From contig NC_069657.1 of the NCBI RefSeq assembly GCF_027244095.1, positions 241,530,674 to 241,594,673 on the forward strand: 64,000 nt of DNA. Reading direction: 5' to 3'. Below are positions 1 to 10,131 of the stretch, in pieces. Under the pieces are notes generated by a model. It did no database searches and was not told the DNA's origin. It saw only the letters and a list, made by a program, of their open reading frames with translations. How positions within the stretch are numbered: the stretch's first letter is position 1; each line of letters begins with the position of its first letter. The DNA comes from Hemicordylus capensis. Lineage: Eukaryota > Chordata > Lepidosauria > Squamata > Cordylidae. A program made the position numbers and the translations under genes.

Positions 1-40
1 GGTCTGATTCAGTATATGGCAGTTTCCTATGTTCCTATGT
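1..40 (+). repeat. 3' tail of a 5S-rRNA-derived SINE
   Basis: The first 40 bases match the tail of the 5S-derived SINE found complete at 53527-53827 (shared pattern 'ctgactcagta...ggcag...ttcctatgttc'). The head lies outside the window. Confidence 0.6.
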
Positions 41-126
41 CATTTTAAAATGTAGCACATCCCTAATTACAACTGTCTTAGGGGAACAGATCAGTAGATA
101 AGTAGTTATGAGCTGCCCCAAGCAGT

Positions 127-350
127 AGAGCCCCTGGTGGCGCAGTGGTAAAACTGCCGCCCTGTAACCAGAAGGTTACAAGTTCGATCCTGACCAGGGG
201 CTCAAGGTTGACTCATCCTTCCGAGGTCAACATCCTTCCAGAATGTTGGGGGGCAATATGCTAAATCATTGTAAACCGCTTAGAGAGCTTCCAGCTATAG
301 GGCGGTATATAAATGTAAGTGCTATTGCTATTACTATTGCTAGTGTGCTG
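127..350 (+). repeat. tRNA-derived SINE
   Basis: The head carries RNA polymerase III promoter boxes: an A-box-like 'gtggcgcagtggt' near 137 and a B-box 'ggttacaagttcgatcc' near 173. The first bases (agcccctgg) pair with 'ccaggggct' near 195, closing a tRNA-like acceptor stem. The body ends in 'gggcggtatataaatgtaag' and a short simple tail, a tail style shared with the LINE ends elsewhere in the window. It abuts the R4 LINE end. Confidence 0.7.
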
Positions 351-375
351 CAAGCCGAGCAGGGTATAAATATGT

Positions 376-1171
376 TTGTTGTTGTTGTTCTTTACACAGT
401 CAGACAGGTGTTATTGACTGGCTTGTTTTATCCAGACATCGAGTCCTTCCTAAGGACCTGGGATGGCTGAATTTTATTATCAATGTTGTTGCTGATATTA
501 TTATACATATCGTCGCAGAATATAGGCCGTTCCCAGTAAAGTTGCTTTTTGTAATTGGCTGATGGTGATTTCTGTGGCCCCTATGGTATTGAGGTGCTCT
601 TCAAGTTGTTTTGGAATTGCACCTAGGTGCCAATTACTACTGGGATTGTTTTGGTCTTCTTCTGCCATAGCCTTTCAATTTCAATTTGTAGATCTTTGTA
701 TTTGGTGATTTTTTCTATTTCTTTTTCTTCTATTCTGCTATCTCCTGGTATTGCTATGTCGATTATTTTGACTTGTTTTTCTTTCTTCTCGACTACAGTG
801 ATATCTGGTGTATTGTGTGGCAGATGTTTGTCTGTTTGTAGTCGGAAGTCCCATAATATTTTTACATCTTCATTTTCTACCACTTTTTCAATTTGATGGT
901 CCCACCCATTTTTGGCTACAGGTAGCTTGTATTTTTTGCAGATGTTCCAGTATATCATCCCTGCTACTTTGTCATGCCTTTGCTTGTAGTCAGTCTGTGT
1001 GATCTTTTTACAACAGCTGATTAGGTGGTCCACGGTTTCATCTGCTTCTTTACAAAGGTGGCACTTGCTGTTTGTGGTTGATTTTTTGACTTTTGCTCTT
1101 ATTGCATTTGTTCTTAGTGGCTGTTCTTGTGCAGCCAGTATTAAACCTTCTGTTTCAACCTTGTGATTCAA
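376..1171 (-). mobile_element. R4/Dong-type LINE, 3' end with restriction-like endonuclease domain
   Basis: The minus-strand frame at 1171-623 (182 codons) has the C-terminal layout of R4/Dong-type LINEs. A CCHC finger (CHLC, then ETVDHL, then SCC) is followed by 'YKQRHDKVAG', then by a restriction-like endonuclease core with 'PDITVVEKK' and 'IIDIAIPGD'. This endonuclease type nicks target DNA for target-primed reverse transcription; it follows the RT domain, which is absent here, so the copy is 5' truncated. The 3' UTR runs from about 622 to 376 and ends in a (AAC)n-like tail on the minus strand. The domain remains open, suggesting a moderately young insertion. Confidence 0.8.
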
Positions 1172-1275
1172 CCCTCACTTCCGGCCTCCATGCGACTTCC
1201 CCCCGCATACAGAGTGGCAGAATGCAGCCACTCTGTATGCTGGGGGAAGTCGCATGGAAGCCGGAAGTTAGGGTT
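1170..1275. repeat. 48-bp-arm inverted repeat (hairpin)
   Basis: Arms 1170-1217 and 1228-1275 are reverse complements with few mismatches, separated by about 10 bases. The outer ends read AACCCT and AGGGTT. The hairpin starts exactly where the R4 LINE is truncated. It may be the end of a foldback or short DNA element joined to the GC-rich block that follows. Confidence 0.7.
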
Positions 1276-1690
1276 GCCTGGGGGCTGCGGCGCGTCGGCG
1301 ATGGCGATGGCGACGGCGCGTCCTCGCTGGGCGTTCTCAGTGGCTGCTGGGCGGCTGAGCATGGGGGAGCCGCCGGCCGGCGCGGTGCTCTGCCGGCTTC
1401 TGTTTGGTGTTTAATCCCTCAGCGCCAGCAAAAGGAACTTTTAAAAGCAAAGCCGCGCGCGCGCCCAGGCGGCATTGGCACTGGAGGAGGCAGAAGGGGC
1501 GGCTTCTACTAAGAATACGGGCGCTGGAGGGGGCAAAGCAGCGGGAGGGGTAAGTAAACCCTCCCCGCCCTTAAGGGGAGACCCCCCACCCGAACCGAAC
1601 CGGCCAGGGGACAGACCGGTCCGGACAGTTCGGAGGCCTTTGCAATGGCCTCCGAACTGGTCCGGACTCATCTCTACCATAATTTCCCCC
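1276..1690. mobile_element. GC-rich block, probable interior of a non-autonomous DNA element
   Basis: This CpG-rich block ends in a stretch built of CCGGTCCGGAC and GTTCGGAGG motifs around a small palindrome (about 1630-1653). Similar CCGGTTCGG motifs occur at the end of the palindromic element at 21505. Open frames here are by-products of high GC. No protein similarity was seen. Confidence 0.35.
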
Positions 1691-1721
1691 AGAATAGCAT
1701 TGTTTCTTCTTTAAAATATGC

Positions 1722-1769
<48 letters not shown>
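1722..1769 (+). repeat. (ATT)n microsatellite
   Basis: About 16 nearly perfect tandem ATT units, directly before the tandem array. Confidence 0.95.
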
Positions 1770-1771
<2 letters not shown>

Positions 1772-3095
1772 AGATGGCAGCCACGTGAACATCTGAGGAG
1801 CAAGTGGTCTAATTTGTGGACTGTCTAACCAATTTAGACCAAATTAGGTACAGTTGCAGTGAGTGACATATAAGAAAACCTCAATGGCATTCTTTGTGAT
1901 GATGTCATCCATGCTGATCCAAGATGGCAGACGGACTAACTTTTAGGCTCAAGTGGGCTAACTTGTGAACCACTTAACCGATTCGAACCAAATTTACTAC
2001 AGCTGTAGCGACACATAGGCATGTCCTAATGGTGTGGTGTGTGTGATGTCATTCACTTTAATTCAAGATGGCGGCCACATGAACATCTGAGGCACAAGTG
2101 CGCTAATTTGTGGACTGCCTAACCTATTTGAACCAAATTGGGTATGTTTGCAGTGAGTGACGCACACAGACACCTTGATGGCAAAGCTTGTGATCATGTC
2201 ATCAAAGCCGATTTAAGATGGCAAACGCATAAACTTTTAAGGCCGAAGAGGGCTAACTTGTGGACCGCTTAACTGATTTGAACCAAATTTGCTGCAGCTG
2301 TAGGGACACATAGGGACACCTCAATGGCTAGTTTGTGATGATGTCATCTACCCCAGTCCAAGATGGTGGACACATGAACACCTGAGGTTCAAGTGGGCTA
2401 ATTTTGTGTACTTTCTAACTGATTGGAACCAAATTACGTACAGTTGTAGTGAGTGATACATAGGGACACCTCAGTGAAGTAGTTTGTGATGATGCCATCC
2501 ACTCTGACTCATGATGGTGGAAGCATAAAGCTTTGAGACTCAAGTGAGCTAACTTGTGAACCGCTTAACCAATTTGAACCAAATTTGCTACAGATGTAGA
2601 GACACATAGGGTTTTCCAAATGGTATAGAAATTGAATAAACAAATAAATAATAAATGGTGTGGGGTGTGATGATGTCATCCACTCCAATTCAAGATGGTG
2701 GCCACATGAACTTCTTAGGTGCAAGCGGGCTAATTTGTGGGCTGTCTAACCAATTTAAGCCTAATTAGGTACAGTTGCAGTGAGTGACACATAGAGACAC
2801 CTCAACGGCTATCTGGTTGACTGGGTAGTTTGTTGTGATATCACCCAACCCAACCCAAGATGGCAGATGCATAAACTTTTGAGGCGCAAGTGCACTAACT
2901 TGAGGACTGTCTAGCCGATTTGATCCAAATTTGGAACAGCTGTAGTGAATGACACACAGGGACACCTCAATGGTGCAGTTCGTAGTGATGACATCCACTC
3001 CAATCCAAGATAGCGGACAGATGAACATTTGAGGCACAAGAGATCGAACTTGTGGACCTTGATTTGCACCAAATTTAGTCCAGATGAAGAGACAG
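1770..3095 (+). repeat. Tandem array of ~147-bp units in a ~295-bp dimeric higher-order repeat
   Basis: Nine degenerate units each begin with (c)AAGATGG and end with GTGATGATGTCATCCA-like sequence. The AAGATG cores lie at 1771, 1921, 2065, 2215, 2360, 2511, 2692, 2857 and 3007. Spacing alternates (150, 144, 150, 145, 151), and two unit types alternate: type A has 'cagttgcagtgagtgac', type B has 'ctacagctgtag' then 'gacacatagg'. Same-type spacing is 294-296 bp, so the repeat is a dimer. A spacing of 181 bp (2511 to 2692) reflects an insertion with AT-rich 'aataaacaaataaataata'. No coding content. Confidence 0.85.
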
Positions 3096-3695
3096 TGAAA
3101 GGAAAGTAGGCTGATTGGTTCTTGCTAGATCAACTTGTTTATAAAGTGTTTTAAGCCAGCTTTGGGGAATACAGCCAAAAATATCAATATGGGTGAACAA
3201 TGAAGTGAGAGGTTTTACTCACCAGTGAACATTAGATTTGAACAATTCAGAAGGAATTGACCTGGAGCCTTCTCAGATTTTAACTGTGCTATAAAATTGA
3301 ATATCTCCAGCTCTGAGACTGGTTTCTACTCAGGCAACCCTTCAGTGGGGAACTCTGATTTAACATTCTGAATAGGGAACCGGCTGGACGGCACACTTTA
3401 CTTTTAATTCTCTTGCAGAACCATTACAAGTGGGGGGAAATGTTCCCATGTGATTTTCAGGAATCGTTTGCTATGTCATAACCAGTAAGTGTTGCTGTGA
3501 TCATTTGCCAACACTTTACTGTTCTTATTTATTGTGGCCACTATCAATATTTGCCAGCTGTTTTTTTCTGCTGTTTTCTTTCTTGGTTAAGAGATTCTTA
3601 TAATTATTCCTCAGCTGAACATAGGTATGTGGTAATACTTTGACACTAGAAGCTCTGTATTGCTAATATTGATCATGAACATTCCTCTTCAGTTT
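3096..3695. other. No gene or repeat recognised
   Basis: AT-rich unique-looking sequence. I see no splice-flanked exon or known repeat. Confidence 0.4.
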
Positions 3696-3699
3696 TATA

Positions 3700-4065
3700 C
3701 AATGAGGCAGCCCTCCCCTTAGCCCAGATTAGCGGACCGAGCGCTCCGCTAACCCGGGTATTTTGGTCGTGTGTTGCCATGGTATGACTCTGCACTGTGG
3801 CAAAACACAAGTAGACCCCTGGCGGAGAGCCTAATGCAGCCTCCCGGCTCAGGGGTCTCTCCAGCATGCCCTGTGCGCTCACGTGGCACCGTGTGGCCCC
3901 TGATCCCTTGCCAGCTCCGTGACAGAGTCGGCTATTGGTTCGGCCGCCCAGGGCTGCTTCCCTCTGCGGGGAGAGCGGCTTAATCCCGCTCTCCCCGCAG
4001 AACGCTATCTGGCAGGTCTCACTGACCGTGAGACCCGCCTCAATCTCTATTAAACTAACGATTTC
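3700..4065. mobile_element. GC-rich non-autonomous DNA element with internal hairpin
   Basis: A GC-rich island in AT-rich DNA. It contains a near-perfect hairpin at about 3965-4003 (TCTGCGGGGAGAGCGG, loop CTTAATC, then its complement). It sits at the edge of the decayed LINE that continues from 4066. No transposase is visible. Confidence 0.45.
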
Positions 4066-5028
4066 CCCTTATTGAGTTGAAACATCCAATTGACTGGGTA
4101 ATAGTCAAATGTTTATAGAGAACTACAATCACGGTGTCATAAGCTACTAATGCTGAGACTAATGAATCACTTTCTATGGCTTTAATGATAAAAGATCAGG
4201 ACATTTTAGTAGAGCATATTGTCAAGTTTAAATGACCACCTAAGTCTCCTTGAATTGATATTTTCAAGAGCTTTAAGATAGGCTCACGATACTTTTTGTG
4301 CAAAGGGAAGACTGGCACGTTCATTCTTAATTCCAATGGTCTGCTGATGGTCACTAAAGACCTGGGTATTTATTGTTAAGCTATTGACAGTCATTTGACT
4401 TGGAGATTACCATCTCATCAATAGATCAACTTCCTGCTAGAGTGCTGTAAGTATATTTGCCAGTAAGGTCTCCACAAGTGGAGCCATGTAAGTGTCTCAA
4501 GCGACTCCCCAATTTAAACTGAAATCATGTAAAACCTGCAGCATTGATAATATTGTCTTTAGAGTTTCTCAGCTTTACTCCAAAGTCCTCATCATTTCCT
4601 CCTGCTTTATTAGACTTAGAGGAATAAAAGATATAATCCGTTCAAGCATCGAAATCTCCAGCCATGACCACGTAAGCTGATGTGTGTTGAATTCCTGACT
4701 TCAATAGACATTGTTCTTGATTAGTCCAGCAGGTCCCCTTACAATTTTTTGAATTGGCAGGTTGGAGAGATATAACTAATAATCAGAGAAATATGTCTAA
4801 TTTTAACAATAAAAGTTATTGCTACTGCCTAAATAAGCTAGTGTGGCATTTAAAGTAGAAGCTAGAACGCTGGCATCTCATCCACATGGTCTACGTTTCT
4901 GCTCGGCTGCAACTGCTTCTAATGTCAAACCCTGATGCCTATTTAATTCTATTCTATTTTGGGCCCAAGTTTCTTGAAATCATAATATATCAAACTGATG
5001 TATATATTCTAAGAACTCATTGAAGCTA
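4066..5028 (-). mobile_element. Decayed LINE, endonuclease region (minus strand)
   Basis: Read on the minus strand this is a non-LTR retrotransposon AP-endonuclease region. The paralogous copy at 6600-7435 shows the motifs more clearly ('VVMAGDFN' and 'SDHQQ'). Frames are interrupted throughout. A 490-bp GC-rich element separates it from further LINE-like sequence at 5530-6250. Clade not determined. Confidence 0.55.
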
Positions 5029-5375
5029 TTCTCACGAGCAGCAAAGACCAGGCGAGGGAAGCCCATCCCAGTTTTTGCTGCTCGTGAGAACCGCTGGGAG
5101 ACACACGACTCCCGGTGGTGGCGCGGCAGTGAGGCCTCTTAGGTAGCCCACCACTTCACCCAGGTTTTGGCCGCGAGTGTGCCCAAACACCGGGCTACCT
5201 GATCGTGTGCCTGCTGCAGCTGCTTGCAGCCGCGGCGGACAAATTCAGGGGGGAGAGGGGCTCCCAGGAATGCACCGCGCACTTGCACAGTCATGATTGG
5301 GGCCCTGGGGGTGGGACACCATGCGGCAGTGCTTCCCTGCACCAGACCCCCGGAGCTGCTGGGCAAGGCCTGGCG
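4190..5375 (+). repeat. Left arm of a 1.19-kb inverted duplication
   Basis: This arm matches the reverse complement of 6250-7435 at roughly 96-97% by eye. The match covers both the LINE piece and the GC-rich element inserted in it, so it arose by duplication of an already composite segment. Small indels separate the arms, for example near 4575 and 4745. Confidence 0.9.
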
Positions 5376-5525
5376 AAGCACAGGTGGCCCGCAGGAGAGC
5401 CAACACCCATCTGGGAGGGCGATTTGCACGCCCAGAGACCTCACTGTGATCCTCTGTGGGGAGGTAAGCGTTTTCAGGCTTCCTCCCCACATAAGAGGGT
5501 AGCCCTTCTCGCTCATCGTGAGATG
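5029..5525. mobile_element. GC-rich non-autonomous element with CTCACGAGCAGC ends
   Basis: It begins with a foldback (TTCTCACGAGCAGCAAA, then TTTGCTGCTCGTGAGAA about 45 bases later), continues GC-rich, and ends near 5520 with 'ctcatcgtgag'. It interrupts the LINE. A truncated inverted copy lies at 6250-6605. No transposase seen. Confidence 0.6.
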
Positions 5526-6249
5526 GGCTTCATTATCTGCTGTCTTATTAGCCCATCCAGCTAATTCCATGAAAGAAAGTAGAAATAACTGGAATATGTT
5601 TTGGATCTTAGATTGTCTACATGTAGGTTCAGTTATTCCTAGCTGATTAACGTAGGTACTGCCATTCTTCTGAGTTTTGGGGTTTATTCTGATTTCTGAG
5701 CCTTCATTTCAGTAAGTGATTTCGTAGGGTTTGAGCTCAACCTGGTTAGTTATGTTGGGGACTTTGGCTGCTATTCTTGAAGGAGCATTGATTTTAAATT
5801 AACTAATACTGAGTCAATTTCCTTTGGAGAAAAATGGCTACTGACTTCAATTTACTTCATTATTCTTATCAATGGTAATTTGTGGATGTACTACTGCACG
5901 TGTTTGTGGATTTTCTGAAAAAACGGTCAAATCCTCTTCAGTTGTCTCTTCATTTCTTTTACTAATGCATTCTAAAGACACTGATCTATTTATAATAGCT
6001 TGTTGTTCAATTAAAGCAAGATGGAGAAGGATTGAAATAGTTGTTGTTCTTCAGGTTCTGGGCTTTCTATTTGCAAAGATCTATCACTTAAAACCCTTTT
6101 TGACAGAACTTGTTTCTGGACTCAGAATTGCTTCTTTACCTGGATTAATTAGTGACATTCTTTTCATGTTAGGAGGAATCTTGATAGTTTTAGTAATGCT
6201 AGGTGGTTGTTTAGCTAAATTACTTATAGAAATAGATAAAGGTTTTACA
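5526..6249 (-). mobile_element. Spacer of the inverted duplication, probable LINE 5' part
   Basis: AT-rich sequence between the two arms. Minus-strand fragments look like a LINE frame upstream of the endonuclease (for example 'PPNMKRMSLINPGKEA' near 6140-6190), but the family match is weak. The plus-strand frame at 5872-6435 crosses into the GC-rich element and is not a gene. Confidence 0.35.
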
Positions 6250-7435
6250 AACCTCGCCAGGACTTGCCCAGCAGCTCCGGGGGTCTGGCGCATGGAAGTA
6301 CTGCTGCATGGTGTCCTACCCCCAGAGCCCCAATCACGATTGTGCAAGTGCGCAGTGCATTCCTGGGAGCCCCTCTCCCCTCTGAGTTTGTCCGCCACGG
6401 CTGCAAGCAGCTGCAGCAGGCACACGATCAGGTAGCCCGGTGTTTGGGCACACTCGCAGCCAAAACCTGAGTGAAGTGGTGGGCTACGTAAGAGGCCTCA
6501 CTGCCGCGCCACCACCGGGAGTCGTGTACCTCCCAGCGATTCTCACGAGCAGCAAAAACCGGGATGGGCTTCCCTCGCCTGGTCTTTGCTGCTCGTGAGA
6601 ATAGCTTCAATGATTCTTGGAATATATACATCAGTTTGATATATTATGATTTCAAGAAACTTGGGCCCAAAATAGAATAGAATTAAATAGGCATCAGGGT
6701 TTGACATTAGAAGCAGTTGCAGCCGAGCAGAAACGTAGACCATGTGGATGAGATGCCAGCGTTCTAGCTTCTACTTTAAATGCCACACTAGCTTATTTAG
6801 GCAGTAGCAATAACTTTTATTGTTAAAATTAGACACATTTATCTGATTATTAGTTATATCTCTCCAACCCACCAATTCAAATTTGTAAGGGGACCTGCTG
6901 GACTAATCAAGAACAATGTCTATTGAAGTCAGGAATTCAACACCCATCAGCTTACGTGGTCATGGCTGGAGATTTCAATGCTTGAACGGATTATATCTTT
7001 TATTCCTCTAAGTCTAATAAAGCAGGAGGAAATGATGAGGACTTTGGAGTAAAGAGTTTCTAAAGACAATATTATCAATGCTGCAGGTTTTACATGATTT
7101 CAGTTTAAATTGAGGAGTCGCTTGAGACACTTATATGGCTCCACTTGTGGAGACCTTACTGGCAAATATACTTACAGCACTCTAGCAGGAAGTTGATCTA
7201 TTGATGAGATATTAATCTCCAAGTCAAACAAGTGTCAATAGCTTTACAATAAGTACCCAGGTCTTTAGTGACCATCAGCAGACCATTGGAATTAAGAATG
7301 AATGTGCCGGTCTTCCCTTTCCACAAAAAGTATTGTGAGCCTATCTTAAAGCTCTTGGAAATATCAATTCAAGGAGACTTAGGTGGTCATTTAAACTTGA
7401 CAGTATGCTCTACTAAAATGTCCTGATCTTCAATT
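6250..7435 (-). repeat. Right arm of the 1.19-kb inverted duplication
   Basis: Reverse complement of 4190-5375. The inner junction at 6250 falls inside the GC-rich element, which is truncated here but complete in the left arm. The outer junction is at 'tgatctt', after which both sides diverge. Confidence 0.9.
6606..7435 (+). mobile_element. Decayed LINE, endonuclease region (plus strand)
   Basis: Plus-strand translation pieces show AP-endonuclease landmarks: 'VVMAGDFNA' near 6957-6983 and 'VFSDHQQTIGI' near 7262-7292. The spacing is right for motifs of one endonuclease domain. Frames are broken. It is the inverted copy of the LINE at 4066-5028. Confidence 0.6.
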
Positions 7436-8916
7436 TTTTAGAAATATATATCTTTATTATTTCCACGGTTTCTTTCAAGATGATGATGATATTCCTTTCT
7501 CTTCTCCAATGGTTTTATTATTTGTTATGAATACTTTATAACAATACTTTGAGAAGCTTAACTGAATGAACAGTTTGTGATGCAAACAATTGGAAGGAAA
7601 TTGTGAAGGATTAGATATACCTATAGGGGGGAGATCTCACTGTCATAGTGTGTGATAGCTCATGCTCCCAGTTGTAGGTTATAAAGATCAGTTATGGCTG
7701 AATTTAGTCTCCCTCTTCATGAAAGGATATCTTTCCATTTATCTCTCCGGTTGGTTTGTTTATTTTTTCATTATATAAGGAGGGGGACTATTAAAGGCTT
7801 AGCTGATTTCTGTCAATTACTTTATTGTGGCGTTTTGTACACCTGTTTAGGACGAGATGGGAATTTTGATTATTTATTGGTGGATATGTGGCTTTGTATT
7901 TACAATACACATACTATTTCTGTTATGGCAAAACTAGCGTGTTTTTTAAAAATTGTTTTCTTCTCCATTGATCAATCTTGTTTGGAATCGTTTGAATATA
8001 TAGTTGCCTAATAACTAATTAAACTCAGGGGGAGTGTTCTGTGAGAGGTTTAGGTTCTATTTTCTCTGACGATTAGATTTATAGTTGAGCTTACAGATAC
8101 TAATATGATTTTTGTATTGCTGTCTTCTGAACCTCTCATGGATTTTTTAGGAGGTAGCTGTGCTGAACTGCGTTTGGAGAAGACAGCCAGTATGAAGTGA
8201 CTGATGTGATCTATGGTGTGCTTTGGGCGCAGAACCATGCAGAACCAGCTTATCTTCTGTCTGAGGGATCCTCCCCCTTTATTTTATTGGAATTATATAG
8301 TGCATTGAAGCACATTTAAAATTACATACTAAGACATATTTGAGACGTACATTTGAGATACATTTAAAACTACATCTCTATTTTAGAGTTCTTATTAGCA
8401 GGATTGAATTCGTGAATTCCATTTAGATTCCTTCATCTCTTATTTATAACATTGAAATTTAAGTGGAAGATAGGTGCAACTGAACTTTATAACATTTGGT
8501 GGTGGTCTGCTGCTGAGGTTCCTGCAGTAAACCTGTTATACCCTTGTTTTGATAGAACAAGGATTTTAAAATTCACTGAACTCGTTTTTGGTTTTGTTAG
8601 ATTCATGGATTTTTTTTTAGACAGGGAGCCATTTTCTCAATTATTTTGCTAATTTGCTAATAACTGCTTTGAAAGCTTTTCTGTGCTCAAGTTAATTCTC
8701 AACTCTCGGTGGAAAAGAAAAGCTATTACCATGTTACATTCAAAAGAGGGTTGCACAATGCTGCATACAGCTTGAATCTGCTATAAGCGGCACTAATCAT
8801 AAACCCCAAAGGGAATGCAAAACGAAGTAATGCCATGCAAATAGGTGTGGTGGCCTTGTCAGTCCATTAGCACTACTTTGAAATGCCAACTTAGAATTGT
8901 GGGAAGGCCAGATAGC
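7436..8916. other. AT-rich, no confident assignment
   Basis: It could be further LINE sequence, but I see no RT motif. The frame at 7694-8011 has no recognisable domain. Confidence 0.35.
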
Positions 8917-9028
8917 CAGGGCCGGTGCCAGACTATTTTGTGACCCCTCTGAGTTCTGTACTCTGCGCCCCTCTGAGTTCTGCACCTTAAGTGGCTGCCT
9001 AGTTGGCCTGATGGTAACACCGGCCCTG
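8917..9028. mobile_element. hAT-type MITE (CAGGGCCGGTG ends)
   Basis: Terminal inverted repeats CAGGGCCGGTG and CACCGGCCCTG bound a 112-bp element. The flanks are CAGATAGC (8909-8916) and CAGTTAGC (9029-9036), an 8-bp target duplication with one mismatch, as expected for hAT transposition. No coding capacity. Confidence 0.8.
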
Positions 9029-9036
9029 CAGTTAGC

Positions 9037-10131
9037 ACTGAGGAGTTACTTTTAATAATCTTCCAAAGATAAAGAAAGAGGGTTTTCTGATTCCTTCTCA
9101 TTCTTATTTCTCTAGTCATAAGTCTAAAGTATTTTGGTTATCATGGTTATGGACAGAGGCGCTCTTACCCCTGGACTTCCAGGCTGAAGTCCAGGGCCTC
9201 CAGTCCCCTTGGGGGACCCCAAATCCTTTTTAGTCTGTCCCGGGTGGTGTGGTCACACTAAAAGTGTGTGTGAAATACTGTTTGTGTGTGTGGGAGGGGC
9301 CTTCAAAAACCTTTAGGTCCATGCTCCAAAATTCCCTAGGTGCCCCTCTGATTATGGAACTGGTTGTCCAAGAGCCACTGAAAACATATCTAGAAAATCA
9401 GAAGTAAATTCAGAGGCTCAACATAGATCAAAAGCCACTCAGAGAAATGAAACATTGGGACTCAGGAGGAAAAATGGTCCATTGGGCCATGACCTCTCTT
9501 GTTACACCTCCCCCTGCTCACTCATCGGTCACATGAGCAGAGGTGCTTTCTGGGAGCAGAAGCATATGCTTTTCTCTGCCGTGTTATAGTGTTGGATCAC
9601 TATATTGACAAAAAGAGAGAGAAAGAAAGCGTGCACACGTGCATCTGTGTTTGTGCTTGAGCTTTCTGTTAGTCAGAGAAACACAAAGGGAGCAAGATGT
9701 AAGTAGGATTTCATAGAGGTTTCTACTTTCTGATTCTATCATTCTCTTTGTGATTTCAGGAGAGCCTTGGGGCTTCCTCTTCTCTATCTAAGGCAAGCAT
9801 CTTTTTAATAGAGATTGTCCTCAGGGCATGCTCTGATGCTTCAATACACCTGTGTGTGTATCTTCATGACTCCAGGTGCTGGACCATTCATTTGACCCTT
9901 TTAAGCAAAGGCTAGTGCCACCTACTGGCTGGACATATTAGAGCAACATTTCCAAACAGGTGGCCCAAGCTCAGTCTAGGGGCAAAGAGCAGGAGGACCC
10001 TGCAAGCCCCACCTCTCATCTTCTTTCCACTCGGTTCTAGGCTGCAAAGGCTGCGGACCCTTCTGCGCAAGCGGAGGCCCAAGTCTGGTCCACCAGAAGG
10101 AAGCAGCAAAAGATAAGAAGAGGGTGCCACA
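9037..10131. other. No gene recognised; possible degraded MITE at 9157-9390
   Basis: The stretch from 'cagaggcgctctta' (9154) to 'ccaagagccactg' (9368-9380) has weakly complementary ends, but no target duplication was found. The rest appears unique. Confidence 0.3.

Noticed and set aside
127-205. Functional tRNA gene
   Set aside because: A and B boxes are present but the body continues into a SINE and the cloverleaf is incomplete.
1093-1714. Several open frames on both strands in the GC-rich block
   Set aside because: High GC lowers stop frequency; no domain, no splice logic, and the block looks like part of a short DNA element.
1770-3095. Regularly spaced repeats resembling a CRISPR array
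   Set aside because: Units are ~147 bp, degenerate and contiguous without unique spacers, in a vertebrate genome.
5872-6435. 187-codon plus-strand frame
   Set aside because: It runs from LINE antisense sequence into the GC-rich element; no conserved domain.
7694-8011. 105-codon frame, possible LINE RT
   Set aside because: No RT motif; Phe/Cys-rich by AT composition.
9154-9380. Possible MITE
   Set aside because: Ends only weakly complementary and no target duplication found.
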